The notes under the pieces are model-generated. The model was not told where the DNA came from, searched no databases, and was given only the letters and a program-made list of their open reading frames with translations. DNA of 64,000 nucleotides, taken from contig NW_025408674.1 in NCBI RefSeq assembly GCF_020360975.1, positions 62,001 to 126,000 of the forward strand, written 5' to 3'. The DNA comes from Hirsutella rhossiliensis. Lineage: Eukaryota; Ascomycota; Sordariomycetes; Hypocreales; Ophiocordycipitaceae. Positions 46,430 through 56,799 of the stretch are shown here, piece by piece (the stretch's first letter is position 1; every line of letters starts with the position of its first letter). The position numbers and the translations under genes are program-made.

Positions 46430-46692
46430 GGCGGAGGAACTTGGCGGCAGGTCGGGCGAAAGCGCCTTGGCTTGGAGCGATGGCGATTCTGGAAGAGTTC
46501 GTGTTCAAATCACTAATGTCATATTCTTCGGCATGGAGATTGTTCCCAGCCTGTACATGCCTTCATATAAACTAATTATTCGCATTATTCTCTCGGCCCT
46601 GCCATTGTCCCAGAGTCTCAAGTGTGTACGACCATGAGGCATGTCACGTCGACACCTTGGACAGCATGAACGCGAGGTTGAATGGGCTTCAG

Positions 46693-48859
46693 TCAAAGGA
46701 TCATCCTGAACCCGGGGTCGCGGTCGTCACCGCAGTTTATGTACTCGTCGTAGTCGCCCCTTTGCTTGCCGCGGTTGATCTTGGCGCACCAGAGGACATT
46801 AAGCCAGACCCTGCAACGAATGGTTCGTCAGTACATAGGGCAGGGAGTAAAGGAATTAGCGGAGGGGTTCCACTCACGCAGCCCAAGCGTAGCAAAGGAG
46901 GCCCAAAATGATCGTATGGCCCCTGTGATAGAGCGGCCCGTCGCTCTTGGGATAGACGAAGGCTGTACGCCCACGCTTGGGTCAGCCAGGCTACTCTCGG
47001 CCTCCCGCCACGAACAGCGAATGAGAGCTTCGCCGCACAAAGAGCAACACTCACTAGCAACAAAGCCTCCGCAGTTGGCCACGGCGAGCTGCACTGCTGA
47101 CGTGGTGGCCCGCTTGTAGTGCCCGGCCGAGTTGTTGGAGTTCCAGACCAGGATGCAGGGGACGGCGGCGTAGAGCCCTATGGCCATGAGGCACGTCATG
47201 GCGAACCGGGGTGACGCGCCCGTGACATTGGCCATGGCAGCGTAGCCGGCGATTGCGACGGGGAGAACGAACAGCACGAGGGTGCCTCGCAGCTTGAGGC
47301 GGTCTGAGAGAAAAGCGACGACGACTGCGGCTCCATGTCAGCTTCGCGCCGGCCCTCGAGGCTCCACCGGCAGCGCAGGGATGGAGGCTTGCCTGTCACT
47401 GGTGTGGCCACTGCGTAGGGAATGACGGTCCAGAGCTGGGCCGTGTTCGGGTTCGACGCGATATTGAGGTCATTGACAATGGTCGGCAGCTGGACGCGAG
47501 ACAGTCAGCGGGCGGTTCTGTTCAATTCAATGGCCTGGAGCACGTCGAGACTTTGGTCGCCGGGCTCCGGAGCCAGGCCGCGGCGATGGATCACGTACAA
47601 AGAGCCCGAAAGAGTAGAGTCCCGAAAGAATGGCAAAGTATGCCGTCGACGTGAGCCAGACCTGGACATTGCGGATGCCGCGGCCGACTTCGGACCACCG
47701 GAAGCCCTCTTCTCTCTCGCTCGCAAGACTAGAGACAGCGTCGGTCAGCTGCCTGCTGTTCGCTGATAGCTTTGCTTCTGGGACGACGCACTTGAACCGG
47801 CCGCCCTCGTTCGCCGCCAGACGCTTCAGCGCCCACTCGCGCTCCTCTTGGGTGAGGTAGCGGGCCGTGGCCGGGCTGTTAGGAAGGCCGACAAAGGCAA
47901 TGGCGCCGGCAACGACTGTCTTGATATGCAACGACCGGTTAATCGCCGCGCCGGGCTTTCATCCATAAACGTGTCGAGGAGAAAAGGAAGTAAGAGGGGG
48001 GATGGAGGAGAAAGAGGGAGGAGGAAAAAGACTGACAATTAGCCCCTCGATGATAAAGATCCATCGCCAGCCCTCGAGACCGCCTCGAGGGCCAATGGCC
48101 GATAAGCCTCGCGCAAGCAGGCCTGTGTGTGTCGTCAGCAGCCGGGCCCGGCAGACGGCACGGCTCGGATCAAGGGAAGCATACCTCCGAAGGCTCCCGA
48201 GAGAGAGGCGGCGGTGTAAAAGATGCCGATGCGCAGCGCCAGCTCCCCACGCGTGTAGAGACCCGACAGATAGAGGACCATGCCCGGCAGCAGGCCGCCC
48301 TCGGCCACGCCGAGAATGGCCCGGACGGCGACGAAGCTGCCGAAGCCCCGCACGAAGCCGAGACACATGGTGACGAGGCCCCAGGCCACGGCCAGGCAGG
48401 GGAGCCATATCCGGGGCGAGACCCTTTTGAGAACCAGGTTGCTCGGCAGCTCGCTTTACGTTTGCCGTGTCAGCTCGAAGGGATGTGGGGGGGAGGGGGC
48501 TTACGGCCGCAGCCAGAGTGGAGGCATCTGACGAACCTGAAAATGTAGGTGGCATAGAAGACGGCCAGGCCTTGGGTAAACTGCAGGTCCGTCATGCCGA
48601 GGTCCTCGACCAGACCAACGATGCGGGCATTTCCAACATTTGTCCTGTCCAGGAACGAGCAGAGGAACAGCAGTGCCAGCACCGGCAAGACGCTGGCGGA
48701 AAAAGTGAGCCTTCAAGTCTTGCTTGTCCTTGAGCTCATACGCCCGCGCTCGGACGCGGCTCACCGGCTATCCGTCTTGAGGAGCACGCTGCGGGTCAGA
48801 CTGGCCGTCGCCGGGTCACGCATCGCACTGAGCTCGGCAAACTCAGCCTTGCCGTCCAT
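46693..48859 (-). CDS. MFS permease, Dal5/allantoate (anion:cation symporter) type
   Basis: Ten exons give 477 residues: 48859-48765, 48692-48537, 48453-48185, 48122-48037, 47919-47792, 47728-47599, 47489-47393, 47324-47055, 46962-46878, 46810-46693. Joined, they give the usual order: V-L-P-V-L-A-L-L-F-L then D-R-T-N-V-G-N-A-R in TM1-loop, F-S-E-L-P-S-N across intron 2, G-V-A-E-G-G-L-L-P-G, W-R-W-I-F-I-I-E-G-L-I, W-N-S-N-N-S-A-G-H-Y-K-R and the C-terminal D-D-R-D-P-G-F-R-M. These are hallmarks of the fungal Dal5 family, which takes up organic anions such as allantoate, vitamins or carboxylates. The intron at 47325-47392 has a GC donor (ag|gcaagc). The 63-bp intron 47729-47791 is in frame and stop-free, but has consensus donor, branch and acceptor. 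Substrate unknown. Confidence 0.92.
47325..47392 (-). other. GC-AG intron in the MFS gene
   Basis: Donor ag|gcaagc, branch gctgac, acceptor ccgcag. Only this choice joins the frames and gives V-A-T-P-V-T-V-V-V-A-F-L-S-D, as expected for the family. The alternative GT nearby shifts the frame. Confidence 0.8.
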
Positions 48860-49600
48860 GTCTGTAGCCGGTAGCTGGTTCGTGTTCCCCTCATGGTTGC
48901 CGCGTGCGAAGATGGGACTTGGCAAAGACGCTGCAGTGTTACCCTCGTGGCAGCCGAGGGGCAAAGGGGCTCCACGGCGAGGCCAGGTCGACCAGTCACA
49001 AATGCCGGTCCGTCCCGGGCGACTGGACAAGGTTATGCTCCATGCGGCAGCGTCAGAGGCGATCATCGACGTCACTCTACGGTGTGCAATGGGCCGGACA
49101 CCTGGAGCAGGACTGTGAGTGCAAGCGCGAGTATGAAGTGATTCTACAAAGTAAACAGTCAATGCTACAGTATATGGCTGGTACAAGATGCAAGACCAGC
49201 GTAGCAGAGGACGCCGTCGGCATTGTTCGGCATTCGTCCCTCACATCCGATCCGGCCGATGCCATACCGAGCCGGCCGCCCCCCGGCCGAACGGACCCTC
49301 AGCCAGGGCCCGGCTACCAGAATTTCATGCGCCGCGGCAGTGGAGAGCGGAGCTCCAGGTCATGAATAAAAGGGATACCACGCCACTTTTTTGTTTTCCT
49401 TTCTGGACGCGATATAAACTGGGATATACGTGCGCTATATAAATAAGAGCCGGTATCCAGCTTCATATAACTACAGGGGCTCGCCTGGTTACTCTTGCCC
49501 GCGTGGAACGAATCCACTGCAGTTTGGCTTCTCCTCCCTTTCCCGCTGCTCACACCCTTTGCAACGCGTCCTATGTGAACCAAGACTGGCGACACATCCC
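48860..49600. promoter_or_regulatory. shared divergent promoter of MFS permease and CoA-transferase
   Basis: 741 bp between two start codons facing away from each other. The only clear core element is on the CoA-transferase side. Short open frames here (48904-49365, 49188-49442 and others) have no domains. Confidence 0.55.
49436..49445 (+). promoter_or_regulatory. TATA box of the CoA-transferase gene
   Basis: tatataaata about 155 bases before the ATG at 49601. A second TATA-like gatataaact lies at 49411-49420. Confidence 0.5.
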
Positions 49601-51677
49601 ATGGCTGCGACACTGATGAGAACACTGCGCGCTCCCGTCCTGCCCCGGCGGACGGGCTGCGGCGCCCCGGCGAGGCTGCTCTTGGCGCAAGCCCCGACGG
49701 CGCCATGCGTCCGGGCGGCGAGGAGCTTCGTCACGACGATACCGAGGCGCTCTCAGCCGCTGACGCGGGTTTCCAAGCTCTTCGACAACGCCGACGCCGC
49801 CGTTGCCGACGTGCAGAGCGGCTCGACTCTTCTCAGCTCCGGCTTCGGCCTGTGCGGTGTTGCCGGCACGTTCTCACCCGCCCTTTTTGTCTCTCTTGGC
49901 CCGTGGAGGAGCTGGTTGAGAAACACGGGCTTCCATCTCAGCTAACATGGGGTTTGCGGGTTCGCAGAGACGTTAATCCAAGCACTCCACCGAAGAGGCA
50001 CCAACGCCCTGCACTCGATGACGGCCGTGTCCAACAACGCCGGCATGGAGGGCCTCGGCGGCCTCTCCACCCTCACCGAGGCCGGGCAGGTCAACCGGCT
50101 GGTTCTGTCGTACCTCGGCAACAACAAGGCGCTCGAGAAGAAATATCTCGGCGGCGAGCTCGCCATCGAGCTGTGTCCTCAGGGGACCTTGGCCGAGCGC
50201 CTGCGCGCAGGCGGTGCCGGGATCCCGGCCTTTTACACGCCCACCGGAGCCCGTACGTTGCGCTATATCTCTCTCTTTCCATGGCAAACACACTGCCAGA
50301 TGCAGACTACAAAGCAAGGACGTCATGGCTGACGGCGGGAGACGACAGGCACGCTCCTGCAAGAAGGCAAGATTCCGATCCGGCTGAACCCCAAGGGCGA
50401 GGCCCTGGAGCCAGGCCGCATACGCGAGACGCGCGAGTTTGACGGCCGGACGTTTCTCATGGAGACGGCTCTGACGGGCGACGTGGCCATCCTGCGCGCC
50501 TGGAAGGTCGACAAGGCCGGTAACTGCCAGTTCCGGTGAGTTGCCGCCACTTACACGTCACGATGCCTCTCCTCTTTGCCCTTGGTCCAACAATCCAGCC
50601 CATGCCAGCGGGAAGCATGGCGGAAGCTGACGCGCGCAATCGCATCGCAGGTACACGACCAAGGCGTTTGGCCCGCTCATGGCCAAGGCGGCGCGGCTCA
50701 CCATCGTCGAGGCGGAAAACATTGTCGAGGTGGGCGAGATCCACCCCAACGCCGTGGACCTCCCGGGCATCTACGTCGACCGCGTGGTGCCGGCCACCGA
50801 GGAGAAGAGGATCGAGGTGCTCAAGACGCGCAACCCGGCCGCCGACGCCGCAGCCGAGGCCGACGCCGCTGGCGGTGCCGCGCAGCAGCGGCGCAACCGC
50901 ATCGCCCGACGAGCGTCGCGCGAGCTCAGGGAGGGCTACTACGTCAACTTGGGCGTGGGCATCCCGACGCTGGCGGCGACGTTTATCCCGGCCGGCCGCA
51001 CCGTCTGGATCCAGTCGGAGAACGGCATCCTGGGCATGGGGCCGCACCCGACCAAGGACGAGGTCGACGCCGACATTGTCAATGCTGGCAAGGAGACGGT
51101 GACGCTGGTGCCGGGGGCGTCGTGCTTTGACTCGTCCGAGTCGTTTGGCATGATTCGGGGCGGCCATGTCGACGTTTCTATCCTGGGGGTGTGTTCCTCG
51201 TTTCCCGTTGGCCCGTTTGATGGCTTTGATATCTGACCTCCGCCCACTGACACATTGCTCAAACACAGGCCCTGCAGGTCAGCGCCGCCGGCGACCTGGC
51301 CAACTTCATGATCCCCGGCAAGATCTTCAAGGGCATGGGCGGCGCCATGGACCTGGTGGCCAACCCGGACAACACCAAGATCATTGTCGCGACCGAGCAC
51401 GTGGCCAAGAACGGCTCGTCCAAGATTGTCCAGCAGTGCAACCTGCCCCTGACGGGCGCCCGTTGCGTGAGCACCATCATCACCGACCTGGTATGTCGTT
51501 CGCCCCCCCCCCCTTCAGACCTCGACACTGACAGGAAACCAGTGCGTCTTCCAGGTCGACCGCCACAACGGCACCCTGACACTGACGGAGTTGGCGCCGG
51601 GCGTGAGCGTGGACGAGGTGCGAAGCAAGACCGAGGCCAAGTTTGCGGTGGCGGATAGCGTCGAGGCGATGGAGTGA
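49601..51677 (+). CDS. mitochondrial succinyl-CoA:3-ketoacid CoA-transferase (SCOT)
   Basis: Six exons (49601-49865, 49968-50252, 50349-50535, 50651-51188, 51269-51490, 51543-51677) encode 543 residues. The Arg/Ala-rich, acid-poor N-terminus (about 40 residues) looks like a mitochondrial leader. The alpha part has [11 protein letters not shown] and G-G-E-L-A-I-E-L; the beta part has [11 protein letters not shown] with the catalytic Glu (about residue 369) that forms the enzyme-CoA thioester. The enzyme moves CoA from succinyl-CoA to acetoacetate or similar keto acids. The first intron uses a GC donor (g|gcacgt); all others are GT-AG. Divergent to the MFS permease and convergent to the AhpD-like gene. 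Confidence 0.95.
49866..49967 (+). other. GC-AG intron in the CoA-transferase gene
   Basis: Donor g|gcacgt, branch gctaac, acceptor ttcgcag. The GC donor is required to give [10 protein letters not shown], matching the family. The GT a few bases on would break the frame. Confidence 0.75.
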
Positions 51678-51948
51678 ATTTTCTTTCGGGTCAGCGTTTT
51701 CGGGAGGGTGTAACGCGGAACTAGACATGGACGGGATAGACGGATAGACTGGGGGCATTGTTCATGTTATATACCTAAGCGTCATGCTCGTATTGGACTT
51801 GTGGGTTTCGTGCAAGGCACGGCTCATGCAGCGAGGATGGACTGCGACGAGCGATGTAGGATCCGAGAAGCCGGCAGGTCTTTGTAGAGACAGGAGCTTT
51901 CTTGAGCCTGTCTGCCGCGGATATAAACACCCCGCTGTTCATCTGCCT

Positions 51949-52745
51949 TTACAGTTTTGACTGCCTCCCCGGTCCGGCGGCAAAGCTACTCCCCCCCAAG
52001 GCCTCGACGATGCTGTCGACAGTCTTCAATATCCACTCGCTGCCCTCGTCTCCGGCAAGCCAGCGCACAAGTTCCTCCTCGTCAGCCTCGTCCCGCCTCT
52101 CGCCGACCCAACCAGCCCTCCAGGAGCCATCGTCGACGGCCTTGCGCAGGCCGTATACGTGGGACAGAACCTGGGGCCCAACGCCCGTCTGAGCACGCAG
52201 ACAGGCCACGGCGACGGCCGACGTCAGCAACCGACCGGTCCTCGCGGCGGCGACGGCGTCGGCAGCCGGGGACGGCGGGGGCAGCGGCGGGTCGGCCAGC
52301 AGCGGGGCGTAGTGGCTGGCGAGGATGTGGACGGGCAGGTCCGGGTGGGCGCGGGCGAGGCGGTCGACGAGCTTGTCGGCGAGGGGCGCGTAGACGGAGT
52401 CGAAGAGGCGGCGGCCGCGGGCGAGGACGGCGTCGAGGTTGTGCGGCGTCAGGGCGCGCTCGGGCGTCGTGGACAGGGCGGCGGCGAGGGCGGGCGGCAG
52501 GGCGGCGCGGAAGGCGTTGAGGCAGTTGATGGTGCGCGGGATGCCGTTGAAGCTGATGCACTTGAGGCCGACGTCGCGCATCAGCTCGGCCGTCTGCGTC
52601 GCGGCCACGATGCCCCTGTCGGCCGAGGCGACGCCGTGCAGGATGGCCAGCGAGTCGGGCGAGTTGAGGGTAAAGGTGGCGGCGGCCTTGGACCGGAGCG
52701 TCAGCAGACGGGCCGCCGAGTCGTGGATGCAATGACTCATCATCG

Positions 52746-52788
<43 letters not shown>

Positions 52789-52952
52789 CGCACCGAGATG
52801 GCCAGCCACGGCCTCGTGCCCAGCTTCTTGCGCGCGGCGTCGGCGGCGATGCGCTCATAGACGTCCCGCATCCCTTGCGGCGCTCCCACGGGCCCGGGCC
52901 GAGCGGAGGGCGCATTGATCAAGGCCTTGAGCGAGGGCGACAGCTTGGACAT
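51949..52952 (-). CDS. AhpD-like fold protein with peroxisomal SKL terminus
   Basis: Two exons (52952-52794 and 52686-51949) give 298 residues. The 107-bp intron (gtgcgt ... gctgac ... tccaag) contains a (CAT)n microsatellite at 52738-52788 and joins W-L-A-I-S to A-A-A-T-F-T-L-N-S-P-D in frame. Ala/Leu-rich helical text with C-I-S-F-N-G-I-P-R-T and a C-terminal W-I-L-K-T-V-D-S-I-V-E resembles fungal proteins assigned to the AhpD-like superfamily; the assignment is by general resemblance and no C-x-x-C redox pair is seen. The protein ends in S-K-L, a canonical PTS1, so a peroxisomal location is likely. Reaction unknown. Confidence 0.85.
52738..52788 (+). repeat. (CAT)n microsatellite inside an intron
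   Basis: About 17 near-perfect cat triplets with two interruptions (cgt and cac), inside the intron of the SKL protein gene. On the coding strand it reads atg repeats, producing a Met-rich frame if unspliced. Confidence 0.9.
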
Positions 52953-55900
52953 TTTGGCTTTTTTTTTTCAGGGGCCTTCGTCGCCGTCACGACTGGTTGG
53001 TCCATGAACCGTTGCCCGCGCGCCCCCTCCTCGTCTCGACCTGCAAAAGACTGAGGGGGAACGGGGGCCCATGACGGGGGCCCATGACGCATCCGTCGGG
53101 TCTTGGAGTTGCCGGGAATTACGGGTCCCTTTCCCCTCTGTCCGGAGCCGGATGTGTAAGCGCCATGATAGCATGCCCGTCCCGCCCTGTTATCGCCATG
53201 ACAGAGGGTCATTGCCATTGATATAGAATGGACGGGTCCTCGGGGGACGGAGATGGTGAATGCCAAGTCGCCATTTTCATCCCACGGCCCTGAAACACGC
53301 ACCAAACAGGCTAGAGTCTGTTCAGTCCGAGGCCTGGGCCCTCGCTTGGTCAAGAGCCTCGCAGCCAATGGTCGGCCATCATGATGCACCCCGGCCTTTG
53401 TCCGGCCACCACTCGGGCGCTCGACCTCGGGACGAGACACGCTCGCTCGCGTGTTGGCTGCTGGCGGCCACTAACCACTACTTGTACCAGATACCAGCCA
53501 GATGCATGTCCACCGAAGAGCTGGTTCTCGCCGCGGGATGAATCACGAGGCGCCGGACAAGGGTTTGGGCGGCCAATGGTCCGATGGCCTTGCAGCGGAC
53601 TGGGGGTCGGACTGGGGTCCAGACTGGGGGTCGATGCCTTGGGGTGCTTGCGCGTGCTTACACATGCATGCAAGGGTAAGCCAAGCGGCTGGCTGTACGT
53701 AGGTGCCACTGGGCCTTTTGCCGTTTCGAGCTTCGTGCCGAAAGCTACGACAGCGCATCCACTGGTCCACGGCGGCCTGGGCCGGTCCAGCTCCCATTGG
53801 CGTACATGTCAGCCGGCACGCGAGCAGTTGCAACCCCAGCCCGTGACGAGGGCGCTTCTCCAATCATGGACACGGACGTGTTTGTGTTCTGTAGCACGAA
53901 AATGGAAAAGGCATAGATGCAGATGACGAGATGCGATCAGGCAATCTGTGATGGGTTGAACAAAAGAGGCTGATGACGCGGGTATCATTGGGGACGTACC
54001 ATGTACTGTCGTAGGTGATTCAATGGCCTCGAGTAGTTGGACAATGTTCTAATTATTGATGGGGTAAATGTCTCGAGACAAGCAAAGACGTCAGAGCTTT
54101 CTTTCTCTTCCATAGTTTGCCCATCTCCCCCCTATCTCCCCTATCTCCCCATCTCCCTTTCTGGTCGGCCGCCCTCGTTGAGGAATCCTCCTCCCCTCGA
54201 CGACTAGACGACCAACGGATGCAACATTGCCACCCCCCAAAAGAGGGGCAGACACTGGGGTCGGAATGAGGGTGCATTCTGGGCAGAGGCACTAGAGAGT
54301 CGGCCGGCGTGGAGGGCCGAGGCGGGACATGAGTCAAGTCACGATGATCTGCCCACTTAGCAAGTCCAGCCGATCTATTAGGATGGGTCATTCGTCTTTA
54401 TTATCAAGGAACGACTCGGTGCAATCCGACGCTTCGGGGCTCGCTCCGGTCTCCGGTGCCTTTCTCCGTGTGGAGGATCCAAAGACTAGCAGCACCTGTA
54501 GGTACCCGTCTAGACAATACGAGGCGTATAACGTACCGGTATACATGTATGTATACAGTTGTCAGTAGGGGAGCGTCAGTCCCGTCGGTCCGTGACAGAC
54601 GGCGGCCCTGCCATGTCGACTACACCGCGCCTTTGGCTAGGTACGTATTGTTACTAGGTAGGTAGGTAGGTAGGTAGTCTTGATGTTCATCGTGACCCTC
54701 CCTCCAGGCGGCCTGACCAGCCAAAGTTTCAGGCTTCAGCGTTGCTGGCATGCTGATTACTCGGTGCATGTTGCCACTGCCGCCAGGAGGGCACCCTCTG
54801 GACAAGAATCATGACGACGATGAGAAAACAGATTAAGCTTTGGGCGCGCAGCGCAGAGAGTCCACGTCGCCCTCAAATGAGGATTGCGTCTTTGTGGCGA
54901 TGCATGCGTATTTTATTGTTACACGAAACATGTACTCCGTGCGCAAAGACACTCTTGGAGGCGAGCTGGCATTGGCTCTCGGGGGCCGTCTCGCGACAAA
55001 GACGGAAATGCCTTTGCAAGCGGTGCGTCTGCGTGCTGCAGAGGGGGGATAAGCGAGGCTACCCTACCCAAGTGCTCGGAAGACTGCACTGCGCACGCGC
55101 ACACTTGCCAAGACGAGCATTTGCCAAGGCCGCGTACAGTGCCTTTGCGGATGACATGATTGCAAGGTGGTCATTGGAAATTGAACAAGACGTAATTACC
55201 CAGTAATTATACTGTACAGTACGAATCATGGCCGCAAAGTAAGTTTCTGGCGGGCCGCATTGTTGCCCAACAATGCCCACCAGAGCAAGGTCCATTACAC
55301 ACACGAGAGGGCGTCGGACATTGCGCTGCAAGGGAAGAGATGACTGTCGTGGTAGTATGTGTAGATGGATGGTTGGACACTCGTATAATTACGTGCATTC
55401 GTCCTTGGTTTTTGGTCCTGAGCAGGCAGGCACGCAGCAGCGCTGACTCTGACACGTGCATCGCCGAGTTCGGACGGAGGCTGTCCGACGAGGTGCAAGC
55501 GGGATCGTCGACGGCATTGACGCAGAGAGGGCGGAGGCTAATCAACTAATTATCAACTAATTATCCCCCAGAGGAACCAATAAAGGGGGCCATGAACTGC
55601 CCCCACTGCTTGCCGTATCCCTCTCGCCCCCCTTTTTATTTCTTCATCTCCAGCGGATTGCTGTGGCTATACCACTTAGAAGGTTTCTCACGACGGATAC
55701 ACATGCTGTATCTGTAGGGCGCGCACCCTTAATAGTGTCTGCTATAGGTGGATGCTGGTCGCGTGCACGTCTTGGCAAGCGCCATGTCCCCCTTTTGCAC
55801 CGCCATCGCATGGCAAAGTCGTTTCCTCTGGCAGCAGAAGCCTCGCTTTCGTCTGTTGCCGAATGCGATTGCGCCGTGATTGGATAGTCTGCATGTATGT

Positions 55901-56799
55901 ACTCCGTGCGGCCAGCATCTGGGGCGGACACATAGCCCATCCGTGTATGGTTGGGAATGGAGACGAGACAGGGACGCAGCAGAATCTGCAGCAGCGGGCG
56001 TCCAAGAGGGCAAGATGAGACAAGGTGAAGTCTCACTGCTTGGCCATACCGGCCATTGCCTTGGGCAGCAGGCATGTACATCCAGCGCTGTAGAGGGCCG
56101 GCCCCTGTAGCTGGCGCCTGTAACCGGAGGGCAGCACCTGTCCATATATCATCCACCACCGTCGAGACAAACGGCGCCCTCGTCAGCCCGATGCTACGCA
56201 ACTACTTTATACATTATATAGCCTTCCAGTCGTCGTCGTCGTCGTCGTCGCCACAGCAGACAGGCTCCATATGACCTGCAGCCAGGGCCAGAGACAAAGC
56301 GGGTTGCCCGGCTCTCGAGCGGAACAAAAGGTTCGTGGCCACACGTGCAGCCAACACAACAGATTTCCCGTCACCAACCACTCTTTCCCGTTTCCTTCCT
56401 CTCTTTCCCAGCTCTCCTCTTTTTCCTCCCCTCCCACGCCTCGCCTCTCCTCTCCTCGCCTCTCCTCTCCTCGCCTCGCCTCTCCTCTCCTCTCCTCCCC
56501 TCCCCTCCTTTCCTTCTCTTTCCTATAGCCGCTCTCTCTTCCCTCTTGGCCTCGCCAATCCTCCTCAACAGAGAGAGACCCTTCCTTGGTCTCGACGGGA
56601 CAAGACGCCGGCAAGGCGCCGCCTGTGCTTGACGTGAGCTCCCCCCCCAACCCCCCCCACCCCAGCCTCAGCTCCTCGCGTCTGGGGAGCTACGCCGCAG
56701 CCAAAACACCCGCCTCTACCGAAGCTAACTTTTTTACTTTTGGCTCTCTTGTTGGCAGGTCGATTTTGGATTTCTTTCGGGAATAATCACGCCGTCGTC
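52953..56799. other. gene-poor region between the SKL protein and sulfatase genes
   Basis: About 3.8 kb. Open frames of up to 181 codons (53381-53926) lack motifs and overlap on both strands. Holds simple repeats: (GGTA)n at 54657-54677, (CGT)n at 56230-56250 and a long C/T-rich tract at 56388-56526. The last part is the promoter/leader of the sulfatase gene. No RNA gene recognised. Confidence 0.5.
56388..56526 (+). promoter_or_regulatory. pyrimidine-rich tract upstream of the sulfatase gene
   Basis: About 140 bases almost wholly C and T with repeated ctctcctctcctcgcc units. CT-rich stretches are common near transcription starts in filamentous fungi. A cag acceptor (ttgttggcag, to 56758) just before the ATG hints at a 5' UTR intron. 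Confidence 0.45.

Noticed and set aside
49188..49442. Short open frames in the divergent promoter
   Set aside because: No homology cues; overlap the TATA region of the CoA-transferase.
52082..52915. 277-codon Arg/Pro-rich frame overlapping the SKL protein gene, with an Asp run
   Set aside because: A shadow in another frame. The Asp run is the microsatellite translated in the wrong frame.
53381..53926. 181-codon open frame with overlapping antisense frames
   Set aside because: No motifs, repetitive Trp/Gly composition from simple repeats, no promoter or intron support.
56740..56799. Longer N-terminus of the sulfatase protein from a TTG
   Set aside because: Begins at a non-ATG codon and includes a likely splice acceptor (ttgttggcag); the ATG at 56800 is preferred.
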